From NCBI GenBank assembly GCA_002293275.1, contig DBCX01000012.1, positions 17,768 through 28,134 of the forward strand: DNA of 10,367 nt, written 5' to 3'. Below are positions 1 to 6,554 of this stretch, in pieces (positions within the stretch are counted from its first letter, which is position 1; each line of letters starts with the position of its first letter). The DNA is from Cyanobacteria bacterium UBA947. Its GTDB lineage: Bacteria > Cyanobacteriota > Vampirovibrionia > Gastranaerophilales > Gastranaerophilaceae. The position numbers and the translations under genes are program-made. A model generated the notes under the pieces. It ran no database searches. It saw nothing but the letters and a program-made list of their open reading frames with translations, and was not told the origin of the DNA.

Positions 1-110
1 GCACAGCCGGCGGGCAGCCTTACAGTATTGGGATATCCAGTTCCCAGTTGTTTTCCATACACAGCCTTTCAAACATTGCTTTTTGCACAACACTCAATAT
101 TTACATATCG

Positions 111-482
111 TTACAATGAGTCTTCGTCAGGTTCTTCCTCATCGGGCAGGGAATAATCCTCTGTTCTGATTGAATCCCGCACGGAACCGAGCGCCTTGTC
201 CTTGAATTTTTTCACCTGACGGCTGAGCTTATCTGCAAGCAGATCAATACTTTCGTACATTGTATCGCCTTGCTCTTTGCAGTGGATAAGCCCTGCATTA
301 GTCTTGCACGAAACCTCCGCGATAAATTTGCCCGATGCCGCAGGGTTTTTTATAACCGACAAAACCACGTCAATCGCGGTGATTTGGTCGTAGTGGGTTG
401 TCACCTTGCCAATTTTTTCTTTGACATAAGCCTTTATCGCATCTGTAATCTCTAAATTACGGCCGTTTACGTGTAAGTGCAT
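111..482 (-). CDS. hpf: Ribosome hibernation promoting factor, short form (HPF/RaiA family)
   Basis: This 123-residue protein matches the HPF/RaiA N-terminal domain, which binds the 30S decoding region and inactivates ribosomes in slow growth. The start MHLHVNGRNLEITDAI, the basic helix near residues 84-95 (DKLSRQVKKFKDK) and the mixed beta/alpha pattern in between are typical. It lacks the C-terminal dimerisation domain of long HPF (about 180 aa) and ends in an acidic tail (DEEEPDEDSL), so it is a short form. The ATG at 480-482 has a perfect AGGAGG (minus strand, 491-496). An extended -10 (TGGTACAAT, 507-515) gives a predicted leader of about 18 nt, so this gene is not leaderless. The upstream Cys-rich gene ends at 533 and could read through into it. 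The family call is firm. The functional form is inferred from length. Confidence 0.93.
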   Translation of the reverse strand: MHLHVNGRNLEITDAIKAYVKEKIGKVTTHYDQITAIDVVLSVIKNPAASGKFIAEVSCKTNAGLIHCKEQGDTMYESIDLLADKLSRQVKKFKDKALGSVRDSIRTEDYSLPDEEEPDEDSL

Positions 483-490
483 AAAAATAA

Positions 491-515
491 CCTCCTATTT
501 ACGGGCATTGTACCA
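491..515 (-). promoter_or_regulatory. Extended -10 promoter and Shine-Dalgarno of hpf
   Basis: Reading the minus strand, TG-G-TACAAT occupies 515-507 and AGGAGG occupies 496-491, with the hpf ATG at 482. No good -35 is visible at the expected spacing, which is common when the TG extension is present. The predicted start site near 500 keeps the Shine-Dalgarno sequence inside the transcript. The same -10 word, TGGTACAAT, recurs upstream of enolase (5128-5136). Confidence 0.5.
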
Positions 516-532
516 TAAATAATGTCTGCGCG

Positions 533-754
533 CTAGTCCTCGGTGACTAATTGCTGCAACTCAACATCCGGTGCGCCAATCACCCGGACAAGCTCAAGCA
601 CTGACGCCTTCATCTGGCATTTTTGCGATGAGCCGCTGAAAAAATCTTTATAAAAGCATCCCTCACAATTGCATCCGCGTTTGTAACATTCAAGCGCCGT
701 TGGTGTCCAACGTCTGACAGCTATTGCGCGTCCCATATCCCTGCTTCTAAACAA
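533..754 (-). CDS. Small Cys-rich protein of unknown function (73 aa, TTG start)
   Basis: I do not recognise a named family. The 73-residue product has Cys at 23, 28, 30, 33 and 46 in a C-x4-C-x-C-x2-C...C arrangement (core CYKRGCNCEGC, then QKCQMK), which suggests a metal site. A predicted helix with LELVRVIG follows, and the tail is acidic. No signal peptide or membrane segment is seen. The frame opens with TTG at 752-754, preceded by GGAG (minus strand, 764-767) at 9-nt spacing. The only upstream ATG (758-760) is followed immediately by TAA. An ATG at residue 7 (736) is an alternative start with a poorer ribosome site. The gene lies just upstream of hpf on the same strand, about 50 nt away. 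It is probably real, because the Cys spacing and Shine-Dalgarno are specific. The function is unknown. Confidence 0.65.
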   Translation of the reverse strand: MFRSRDMGRAIAVRRWTPTALECYKRGCNCEGCFYKDFFSGSSQKCQMKASVLELVRVIGAPDVELQQLVTED

Positions 755-858
755 TTACATTTTCTCCGATTATTGTCCGCAACACACATTTGACGCGCAT
801 CACAAGACACACATCAGCATATTGCCCCCATTTGTAGCGCGTTAGCGCCGCTTACTCT

Positions 859-886
859 ATTATGACAAATCCGAAAAATTTTGCAA
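859..886 (-). promoter_or_regulatory. Candidate promoter for the Cys-rich gene (and possibly hpf)
   Basis: On the minus strand TTGCAA (886-881) and CATAAT (864-859) are separated by 16 nt. The predicted start near 852 would give a leader of about 100 nt before the TTG start codon at 754. It lies after the likely terminator of the DUF4127 transcript (951-969), which is a consistent order. No experimental support is possible here. Confidence 0.4.
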
Positions 887-950
887 TAGCCCGACATGCA
901 TTTATTAAAATTTGTAACATACCCTCAAAACCAGCTCGCAGTACGGGTTT

Positions 951-969
951 AAAAAAACGGTGCCGCCGT
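951..969 (-). terminator. Weak intrinsic terminator after the DUF4127 gene
   Basis: On the minus strand a short hairpin (ACGG, 5-nt loop, CCGT; 969-957) runs straight into seven T residues (957-951). The stem is only 4 bp, so efficiency is doubtful, but placement fits: about 130 nt downstream of the DUF4127 stop codon and upstream of the next minus-strand promoter. Confidence 0.4.
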
Positions 970-973
970 ATAA

Positions 974-1097
974 CATGCTATATCATGCCAAACAGCCAAC
1001 CGGCACATGAAATCATGCTCGGTGCATGCTTTTGACATGATTTCGGTATCGCCCCAAAGCATTAAGTTTTGTAACGAAACAAGCATGGAGCATGCTT
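974..1097. repeat. CATG-rich inverted and direct repeats in the gap after DUF4127
   Basis: This part of the 755-1098 gap contains eight CATG words in about 120 nt (starting at 974, 984, 1006, 1014, 1025, 1036, 1084, 1091). Two perfect inverted repeats are present: GAAATCATG (1009-1017) with CATGATTTC (1036-1044), and AAGCATG (1081-1087) with CATGCTT (1091-1097) around a 3-nt loop. A near-perfect 14-nt direct repeat (GCATGCTTTTgACA / GCATGCTTTTtACA) starts at 1024 and 1090. In a minus-strand transcript these would form hairpins in the 3' untranslated region. They could equally be protein-binding palindromes. The rest of the gap holds only the promoter and terminator listed separately. Confidence 0.7.
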
Positions 1098-1098
1098 T

Positions 1099-2346
1099 TT
1101 ACAGGTGGATTTCTATTTCGAATGACCTGTTCCAGGGGAAACTGTATTGTGCCTGCACACCCAAACGCTGCATAAAATCTTCCATCGTACCGTGCCCTTG
1201 CCGCACGTTTGCCTGATAAGCCCAATCGTCCAAAAGCCGCACGGTCTGCAAGCGCTTGAACGCCTTGTCATTATAATTTGCTGCCGCCCTGAACTTGACC
1301 GCCGCAGCGCAAATCACGCTGCCAAGCGTGTTTGCAGATGTATTCCAGCCCGTGTAACCGTAAAAGTTGCTATCAAATCCCGCCGCCAGCAACTGTTCCA
1401 CAAACGCGTTGTCCGCGCCGTTTGCAAACCGCACGTCCGCTATCGCGTAGGGGCTGCCGGGCTTTTGCCACACACCCGAGAACGGCTGCGTGTCCACCCC
1501 CATAACGATTTCACCCTGGTGGTGGACAAAATTATTCACATACAATATTAAATCTGCCTCGTCATCGCTGACCTGACAGCCGGCCAGCTCTATCTGAGCG
1601 CGCACCGATGTTTCAATTGAAATGTCCTCATAGTTTGAGATAAGATGCGTCCATCGCGGCTCCGAAAACACGGGTTTAATTTTCATGCCCGTGTTCAACG
1701 CGCGCGCCAGCAGCGCAAGCGGCATCTCGTCGGCGCCTGTTTTGACTGTCGCGCCCATTTCCTCCAATTGCCGCGCCTCGTCAACATTGAACCCTTTGGG
1801 TGCACAATCATCTTTTGCAAAAACAAGCGTTTTGAAATCCCAATCCAGATAAAGTTTATTTATCTCAAAGTTGCGTTTTCGCGTTGCAAGGTAATCATCC
1901 AAAATTTCCGCCGGAATGTCGTGCTGCCCGCGGTTGTAAGAATAATCAAAAATCTTTTTGCCCCAGATGTCCCAGTATTCTTTTTCCTCCTCGTTGATAT
2001 TGTTGTTGGAGATACGCATTATGCTTGAAAAAGCGTGGGTATTTTCCGGCAGCACGCGGCGCAGCCGCTGCAATCGCGCGCTGATTTGCTCAAAGCTCTC
2101 CTTGCTGCGCCGGGACGAAATCAACCCGCCGTACGCAATCGTATCTAACGCAATAACGCATGCATCGGCTTGCGGCAGCGCACTTAACCAGTCCAAAATC
2201 TTTTCGGTATCGGCTGCACGGTTCAGGTTACCCAGCCATTGCCGCGGCGGCATCAGCAGCTCAATCGAATCGTCAACCCGGCAAATTTGCTCCGGCAGCG
2301 TATAACAAACCGGTCTGTCATCTATCGGTATGAAAACTATCTTCAT
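1099..2346 (-). CDS. DUF4127 family protein
   Basis: The 415-residue product matches the DUF4127 family across its length. Hallmarks are the opening FIPIDDRPVCYTLP (5-18), LDTIAYGGLISSR (67-79), SSIMRISN (107-114) followed by an acidic run and KKIFDYSY (130-137), FAKDDCAPKGF (176-186), TGADEM (203-208), YVNNFVHHQGE (269-279), DVRFANGADNAF (304-315) and YTGWNTSANTLGS (331-343), then DDWAYQANVRQ (373-383). The biochemical role of the family is not established. The conserved acidic, His and Arg residues suggest an enzyme. It is shorter than the roughly 500 aa I associate with Firmicutes members. No signal peptide or membrane segment is seen. The gene lies 12 nt downstream of the 2-hydroxyacid dehydrogenase gene but has its own extended -10 and no Shine-Dalgarno, so it can be read from a leaderless transcript. 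Confidence 0.88.
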   Translation of the reverse strand: MKIVFIPIDDRPVCYTLPEQICRVDDSIELLMPPRQWLGNLNRAADTEKILDWLSALPQADACVIALDTIAYGGLISSRRSKESFEQISARLQRLRRVLPENTHAFSSIMRISNNNINEEEKEYWDIWGKKIFDYSYNRGQHDIPAEILDDYLATRKRNFEINKLYLDWDFKTLVFAKDDCAPKGFNVDEARQLEEMGATVKTGADEMPLALLARALNTGMKIKPVFSEPRWTHLISNYEDISIETSVRAQIELAGCQVSDDEADLILYVNNFVHHQGEIVMGVDTQPFSGVWQKPGSPYAIADVRFANGADNAFVEQLLAAGFDSNFYGYTGWNTSANTLGSVICAAAVKFRAAANYNDKAFKRLQTVRLLDDWAYQANVRQGHGTMEDFMQRLGVQAQYSFPWNRSFEIEIHL

Positions 2347-2361
2347 TTTGCTATTATATCA
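2347..2361 (-). promoter_or_regulatory. Extended -10 of DUF4127 overlapping the upstream stop codon
   Basis: On the minus strand, TGATATAAT occupies 2361-2353: TG-A followed by a consensus TATAAT. The TGA is the stop codon of the 2-hydroxyacid dehydrogenase gene. Six nucleotides (AGCAAA) then lead to the ATG at 2346-2344, so transcription should begin on the A of the ATG. No purine-rich ribosome site and no convincing -35 are present. Confidence 0.65.
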
Positions 2362-3393
2362 CACGACGCGGTGTTTGTTGCCGCCTGTTATGTAATCCAT
2401 TATCCCGGCAAATGTTTCTTTCAGGATAAAATCAATTGAATCCTGCGTTTCGTAGGCGATGTGCGGGGTTATGATAACGTTTTCAAGCTTGACGAGTTTG
2501 CGCGCGGTTTCAACCTCCTTGACGCAGCTGTGCGACGGTGAAATGGTCTCAATCTCTTTGTTTCCGTTTTTTGCCAGCTGACGGCAGGCAAAGTTGTAAT
2601 GCTCGCAGGGCAAAACATCAAGCGCGGCGCCTTTTACGTGACCATTTTTCAGCGCATCGTACAAATCCATTGTATTCACCAGCTCCCCGCGCGATGTGTT
2701 AATCAAATATCCGTGCATCATATCAAACTCGCGTTTGGAGAACATGTGCAGGTTATCGCCGGTGTATGGCAGGTGCAGCGTGATAATATCGGACTTTTTA
2801 ATCAGGCTTGTCAAATCGGTGTACTTTATTTTCAACTCTTTTTTGGGATTGATATCAAAGGCGAAAACCTCCATCCCGAAAGATTTGGCGACCTTTGCGA
2901 CCACAGCGCCGGTGGCGCCTGTCCCGACAATCCCGACGGACATCTTGCTCAAATCACGGCCGACAAACTCGCGGCAGACCCTGTCCTCAGGTTCGGTCCT
3001 GTTATACGCGGCAGCGGCCGGAATCTGCCGCACAAGCGCTATCATCAACCCGATTGTATACTGCGAAACGCTCGTTGAACCGTAGTTTTCCACATTCAAG
3101 ACCGCAATATTACGTTTTTGGCACGCACGCAGATTAATGTGGTCAACCCCCGTTGAGCGCGTTGACACAATCCGCAGGTTCTTAAAATGCTCCAAAACCT
3201 CGAACGTGATTGCCGAATCAATAAAAACGCTTATCGCCTGCACGCTGTCTGCGATGTCTTGAGGAATATTTTTGACCGTCTTGTCGTTCAAGCTTCCCTT
3301 GATAAAAGTTATATCAAAGCTTTTCATATCGTGATGCTGAAAATACTCGGTCTCCGAGTCGCGAAAATCAAACACTATCGTTTTTATAGCCAT
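2359..3393 (-). CDS. D-2-hydroxyacid dehydrogenase (D-lactate dehydrogenase-like), NAD-dependent
   Basis: The protein (344 aa from the ATG at 3393) belongs to the D-isomer-specific 2-hydroxyacid dehydrogenases, which reduce a 2-oxoacid such as pyruvate to the D-hydroxyacid with NADH. The Rossmann motif is VGIVGTGATG (about 153-162), with D180 (FAFDINP) ending the second strand and favouring NAD. Catalytic residues appear intact: R235 in NTSRGELV, E264 in LDVLPCEHY (29 residues after the Arg, the spacing of Lactobacillus D-LDH) and H311 in ITPHIAYET. The segment between E264 and H311 is longer than in many members. The upstream TTG at 3414 (7 extra codons) is rejected because it overlaps an extended -10 (TGATAATAT) that sits 7 nt before this ATG. 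The substrate is uncertain. Lactate production is the likeliest role. Confidence 0.88.
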   Translation of the reverse strand: MAIKTIVFDFRDSETEYFQHHDMKSFDITFIKGSLNDKTVKNIPQDIADSVQAISVFIDSAITFEVLEHFKNLRIVSTRSTGVDHINLRACQKRNIAVLNVENYGSTSVSQYTIGLMIALVRQIPAAAAYNRTEPEDRVCREFVGRDLSKMSVGIVGTGATGAVVAKVAKSFGMEVFAFDINPKKELKIKYTDLTSLIKKSDIITLHLPYTGDNLHMFSKREFDMMHGYLINTSRGELVNTMDLYDALKNGHVKGAALDVLPCEHYNFACRQLAKNGNKEIETISPSHSCVKEVETARKLVKLENVIITPHIAYETQDSIDFILKETFAGIMDYITGGNKHRVV

Positions 3394-3409
3394 ATCCCAG
3401 ATATTATCA
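3394..3409 (-). promoter_or_regulatory. Extended -10 of the 2-hydroxyacid dehydrogenase gene (leaderless)
   Basis: On the minus strand TG-A-TAATAT occupies 3409-3401, followed by 7 nt (CTGGGAT) and then the ATG at 3393. There is no Shine-Dalgarno at useful spacing. The position of the -10 fixes the start codon and predicts a transcript beginning at or next to the ATG. Confidence 0.55.
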
Positions 3410-3439
3410 CACAAAGGTTCAAAAAAAAATCTATACTTT

Positions 3440-3678
3440 CGGGCAATGAAAGAGGATAGAAAAAGAATTATTATGGTTATGTAAGGTCAAGCCTCCCGGA
3501 ATTAAGAAAAAGAATACACGAAAAAGCAGGCTCAATCATCCGTGATTTCTTCGGGCGTACAAAACAAAAGAGCGCTTTTTCACAACGGCAGCAAGTGCTG
3601 CCCGCAACGGCAGGGTTGTGTACGTTTGGAAAACCCCGCCGGTTATAAAACGCATCGTGAAGATCGGTGCGTTTTTTT
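3440..3678 (+). ncRNA. Candidate structured RNA ending in a strong terminator (unnamed)
   Basis: This 312-nt gap (3415-3726) has no convincing reading frame but dense base-pairing on the plus strand. A 12-bp helix with a 2-nt bulge joins 3520-3533 (GAAAAAGC-AG-GCTC) to 3570-3581 (GAGC-GCTTTTTC). It encloses a small hairpin, AATCA-TCCG-TGATT (3534-3547). Next comes CACAAC (3581-3586) paired with GTTGTG (3615-3620) around GGCAGC-AAGT-GCTGCC (3587-3602). GGCAGGGTT (3609-3617) can instead pair with AACCCCGCC (3632-3640), which excludes the CACAAC/GTTGTG helix. The terminator at 3647-3678 closes the unit. A -10-like TATACT (3432-3437) could start it near 3444, but no -35 is evident. I do not see signatures of RNase P, tmRNA, SRP RNA or a common riboswitch. 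It may be a free small RNA or an attenuating leader of the PLP enzyme gene. Confidence 0.5.
3647..3678 (+). terminator. Strong intrinsic terminator
   Basis: AACGCATCG (3649-3657) pairs with CGGTGCGTT (3665-3673) through nine pairs, one of them a G-U wobble, around a 7-nt loop. T residues run from 3672 to 3678, and upstream A residues extend the stem. It points in the plus direction and lies before the promoter of the PLP enzyme gene, so it ends an upstream plus-strand RNA. Confidence 0.8.
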
Positions 3679-3726
3679 CGTGCACGCGCCGGCGGCGCAC
3701 GAGATTTTTATGCTATACTTTTAGAC
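3678..3726 (+). promoter_or_regulatory. Extended -10 of the PLP decarboxylase-family gene, with a hairpin upstream
   Basis: TG-C-TATACT occupies 3711-3719 and is followed by 7 nt (TTTAGAC) and the ATG at 3727, so a leaderless transcript is predicted. No Shine-Dalgarno is present. Just upstream, TCGTGC (3678-3683) can pair with GCACGA (3697-3702) around a GC-rich loop containing the palindrome CGCCGGCG. The hairpin covers the -35 position and is followed by ATTTTTA, so it may be a second terminator or an operator. Confidence 0.55.
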
Positions 3727-5115
3727 ATGATTAAAGCGCCGATAGTTGAAGCCCTGCAAAACGCCTGCGACAACCCGACCTACCACTTTCACATACCGGG
3801 TCACGCAAGAGGCGGCTGCGTACTGGAAGAATTCCGCTCGCTTGTGGGTGATAAGGTTTTGTGCGTTGATACAACGGACGAATTTGACAACCTTGGCACG
3901 CTGCACCCGGCAACAGGCCCTATTAAAGAGGCGCAGGAACTCGCGGCCGCGGCATTCGGGGCGAAACGGACTTTCTTTTTGCTCAACGGCTCAACCGCCG
4001 GCAACCTCGCGTTCGGGATGGGTTTGACGCACCGCGGACAAAAGATTATTGTCAACCGAAACTGCCACCGCTCAATTGTAACCGGCTTAATAATTTCCGG
4101 CGCGCAGCCTCTGTGGCTTACACCGAACCGGCTTGAAGAATGGGGTCTGTGGGGCAGCGTTGACGCGCAGCAGGTTGAACAAATGCTCAAAGCCAACGAT
4201 GATGTGGGTTTGGTATGGATAACCAACCCGACCTACGAGGGCGTGATGTCTGATATCGGCGCGATTTCAAAGGTTTGCAAAAAATATAACGTACCGCTTG
4301 TTGTGGACGAGGCACACGCGTGCCTGTGGTATTTCAGTGACGAGCTGCCTGCGGGCGCGCTTGAACTCGGTGCGGACGCGGTTTTGCACTCTCTGCACAA
4401 AACGGGCGGCTCAATGAGCCAGAGCTCTATGATGCACATTTCGCACAACTCCAAGATTGATGTCAGCGCCGTTGAAAAAGCCCTGAAACTTGTGCAGACA
4501 ACCAGCCCGTCATTGCTATTGCTGGCAAGTTTGGACGCTGCGCGCGCAAATTTGCAATCGCCATGCGGCCGTGAACATTTGCAGGCCGCGATTGACAGCG
4601 CAAAGTACCTGCGTGCAGAGATTGACAAGATGAAACACATCCGCCACCTGCACTCTGAACAAACCGACATCACCAAAATCTTTATCAAGGCCGAGGGTCT
4701 GTCGGGCGTGCAATTGGAAAGTATTTTGGAGATTGATTTTGGCATAGAGGTGGAAAGCGCTTTTGACAAGGGGCTTTTACTTTTGTCAAACATCGGAAAC
4801 TCGCGTACTGATATGGAATATCTGGTTAGCGCGCTGAAAAAAATTGACAAAACGAAATATAAGGATATTGCCGAGGAAAAGCGGTTTATGCCGATGCTGG
4901 AACCGGTTGTGAAGATGGGAATGCGCGAGGCGTTCTTTGCGCCAAAAGAAACCGTTGCGAAAACGGATGCTGTTGGGCGTATTGCAGCCGAGGTGCTGGC
5001 TGATTGCCCGCCGGGGATTGCGATTTTACTGCCGGGCGAGCTTATCACAGAGGCGCATATGCCATACCTTGCCGATTACGGGTTTGTTGATGTCGTCCGG
5101 CTGAGCCGGTCCTAG
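3727..5115 (+). CDS. PLP-dependent Orn/Lys/Arg decarboxylase family protein
   Basis: The 462-residue protein is a fold-type I PLP enzyme of the Orn/Lys/Arg decarboxylase group, close in style to Bacillus SpeA/YaaO (about 480-490 aa). Motifs in order: HIPGHARGG (22-30), LGTLHPATGPIKEAQ (56-70), LLNGSTAGN (85-93) for phosphate binding, NRNCHRS (110-116), DEAHA with D194 pairing the PLP nitrogen and H197, and HSLHKTGG with K225 as the Schiff-base lysine. The C-terminal domain carries PPGIAILLPGE near 428-438. The likely reaction is decarboxylation of arginine or lysine to agmatine or cadaverine for polyamine synthesis. The substrate cannot be set from sequence alone. Frame-compatible codons before 3727 overlap the terminator and are rejected. 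The extended -10 seven nt upstream and the lack of a Shine-Dalgarno indicate a leaderless mRNA. Enolase follows 95 nt downstream with no terminator between. Confidence 0.88.
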   Translation: MIKAPIVEALQNACDNPTYHFHIPGHARGGCVLEEFRSLVGDKVLCVDTTDEFDNLGTLHPATGPIKEAQELAAAAFGAKRTFFLLNGSTAGNLAFGMGLTHRGQKIIVNRNCHRSIVTGLIISGAQPLWLTPNRLEEWGLWGSVDAQQVEQMLKANDDVGLVWITNPTYEGVMSDIGAISKVCKKYNVPLVVDEAHACLWYFSDELPAGALELGADAVLHSLHKTGGSMSQSSMMHISHNSKIDVSAVEKALKLVQTTSPSLLLLASLDAARANLQSPCGREHLQAAIDSAKYLRAEIDKMKHIRHLHSEQTDITKIFIKAEGLSGVQLESILEIDFGIEVESAFDKGLLLLSNIGNSRTDMEYLVSALKKIDKTKYKDIAEEKRFMPMLEPVVKMGMREAFFAPKETVAKTDAVGRIAAEVLADCPPGIAILLPGELITEAHMPYLADYGFVDVVRLSRS

Positions 5116-5127
5116 ATATTGGGTGTT

Positions 5128-5203
5128 TGGTACAATTCTGCGATGCTTGTATTATTTTTGTGTTTGTGTGACAATAGTTTCAAGGTTACTTAACACAAAG
5201 GAG
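5128..5203 (+). promoter_or_regulatory. Enolase promoter region and Shine-Dalgarno
   Basis: Two -10 candidates lie in the 95-nt gap. TGGTACAAT (5128-5136) is the same word used before hpf. TTGTAT (5147-5152), a 17-nt spacer and GACAAT (5170-5175) with a TG extension form the second. AAGGAG (5198-5203) precedes the ATG at 5211 by 7 nt. Enolase may therefore be read from its own promoters and by read-through from the PLP enzyme gene. Confidence 0.5.
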
Positions 5204-5210
5204 AAATATC

Positions 5211-6521
5211 ATGACAGCATTTATCGAGGACATCGTAGCAAGACAGATTTTGGACTCACGCGGCAACCCGACGGTTGAAGTAGACGTGACACTCACCGGC
5301 GGCGTTGTAGGGCGTGCAGCGGTTCCGTCCGGCGCATCAACAGGGATTTTTGAGGCCCTTGAACTTCGCGACGGTGACAAATCAAAATACCTCGGCAAAG
5401 GCGTCTTAAAAGCGGTTGAAAACGTAAACAACGTTATCGCACCCGAGCTTATCGGCGAAAACGCGTCAAACCAAGAGGCGATTGACAAGCTGATGATAGA
5501 GCTTGACGGCACCGAAAACAAATCAAAACTCGGCGCAAACGCAATCCTTGGCGTATCGCTTGCTATTGCGAAAGCTGCATCACTTGCGTACGAAATGCCG
5601 CTTTACCGCTACCTTGGCGGGATTAACGCCTGCACACTGCCTGTTCCTATGATGAACATTATTAACGGCGGCGCGCACGCAGACAACAACATTGATTTTC
5701 AAGAGTTTATGATTGCACCGGTCGGCGCAACTTCGTTCCAGGAGGCAATCAGAATGGGTGCGGAAGTTTTTCACAACCTGAAAACTATCCTGCACTCCCG
5801 CGGCTTGGCGACTTCCGTGGGTGACGAAGGCGGGTTTGCACCAAACCTTGAATCAAACGAAGAAGGCTGCAAAGTCATTTTAGAGGCAATCGACCGCGCA
5901 GGCTACACGACTGACCAAATCAAGATTTGTCTTGATGTTGCATCGTCCGAGTTCTACAAAGACGGCAAATACACGCTTTCAGGCGAAAACAAGGTGCTTG
6001 ACAACGCGCAGATGGCCGAGTTTTTAACCGAGTGGGCTAACAAATACCCGATTATCTCTATTGAAGACGGTATGGCAGAGCAAGACTGGGAAGGCTGGTC
6101 AATGCTGACCGAGAAAGTTGGCGACAGATGCCAGCTTGTGGGCGATGATTTGTTCGTTACCAACACACGCCGGCTGGCAGAAGGCATCCGCCGCGGTGTG
6201 GCAAACAGTATTCTTATCAAAGTTAACCAGATTGGGTCGCTTTCTGAGACGCTTGATGCGATTTCTATGGCGAAATCAGCGGGTTACACGAGCATTTCTT
6301 CGCACCGTTCCGGTGAAACAGAAGACACGTTTATCGCTGATTTGGCGGTTGCGACAAACTGCGGCCAGATTAAGACCGGTTCTGCGTCACGATCAGATAG
6401 AATCGCGAAATACAACCAGTTGATTCGTATTGAGCAGCAGCTTGGTTCTGCGGCGAGATACCCGGGACTTTCCGCGTTCAACGGCCAAAAATGCGACAGC
6501 ATTTTGACCTGCTGCGGCTAG
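5211..6521 (+). CDS. eno: Enolase (phosphopyruvate hydratase)
   Basis: The 436-residue protein is a complete enolase, which interconverts 2-phosphoglycerate and phosphoenolpyruvate in the cytoplasm. It shows SRGNPTVEVDV (16-26), the mobile loop SGASTGIFEALE (40-51), GANAILGVSLA (108-118), NIINGGAHADNN (149-160) and GDEGGFAP (204-211, E206). Mg ligands are D242, E285 (SIEDGMAEQDW) and D312 (VGDDLF). K337 (ILIKVNQIGS) is the catalytic base, ISSHRSGETED spans 362-372, and K388 is in GQIKTGSASRSDR. All key residues are present and length is normal. The C-terminus is slightly unusual, ending ILTCCG. The ATG at 5211 has AAGGAG at 7 nt. A hairpin at 6559-6598 probably ends the transcript. Confidence 0.98.
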   Translation: MTAFIEDIVARQILDSRGNPTVEVDVTLTGGVVGRAAVPSGASTGIFEALELRDGDKSKYLGKGVLKAVENVNNVIAPELIGENASNQEAIDKLMIELDGTENKSKLGANAILGVSLAIAKAASLAYEMPLYRYLGGINACTLPVPMMNIINGGAHADNNIDFQEFMIAPVGATSFQEAIRMGAEVFHNLKTILHSRGLATSVGDEGGFAPNLESNEEGCKVILEAIDRAGYTTDQIKICLDVASSEFYKDGKYTLSGENKVLDNAQMAEFLTEWANKYPIISIEDGMAEQDWEGWSMLTEKVGDRCQLVGDDLFVTNTRRLAEGIRRGVANSILIKVNQIGSLSETLDAISMAKSAGYTSISSHRSGETEDTFIADLAVATNCGQIKTGSASRSDRIAKYNQLIRIEQQLGSAARYPGLSAFNGQKCDSILTCCG

Positions 6522-6554
6522 ATTGTTCAACGGGCCTTGACAGCTCAAAGTGAT

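Noticed and set aside
2590..2612. Apparent loss of the catalytic Glu in the 2-hydroxyacid dehydrogenase (LDVLP instead of LDVxE)
   Set aside because: Counting from the catalytic Arg (R235), the essential Glu of D-lactate dehydrogenases lies 29 residues on. Here that position is E264 in PCEHY, so the triad is complete.
3394..3414. Longer start for the 2-hydroxyacid dehydrogenase (TTG at 3414, adding MCDNIWD)
   Set aside because: The added codons overlap the extended -10 box. The conserved family N-terminus begins at the ATG at 3393.
3542..3724. 60-aa plus-strand frame before the PLP decarboxylase-family gene
   Set aside because: It crosses the terminator, has no ribosome site and no protein-like composition. 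The region is better explained as structured RNA.
3667..3726. Upstream extension of the PLP decarboxylase-family gene to 3667
   Set aside because: The added codons translate the terminator T run and the promoter, and the extra residues have no family match.
4233..5048. 271-aa minus-strand frame opposite the PLP decarboxylase-family gene
   Set aside because: It is the Ser/Ile-rich antisense shadow of a strongly coding plus-strand gene and shows no motif or ribosome site.
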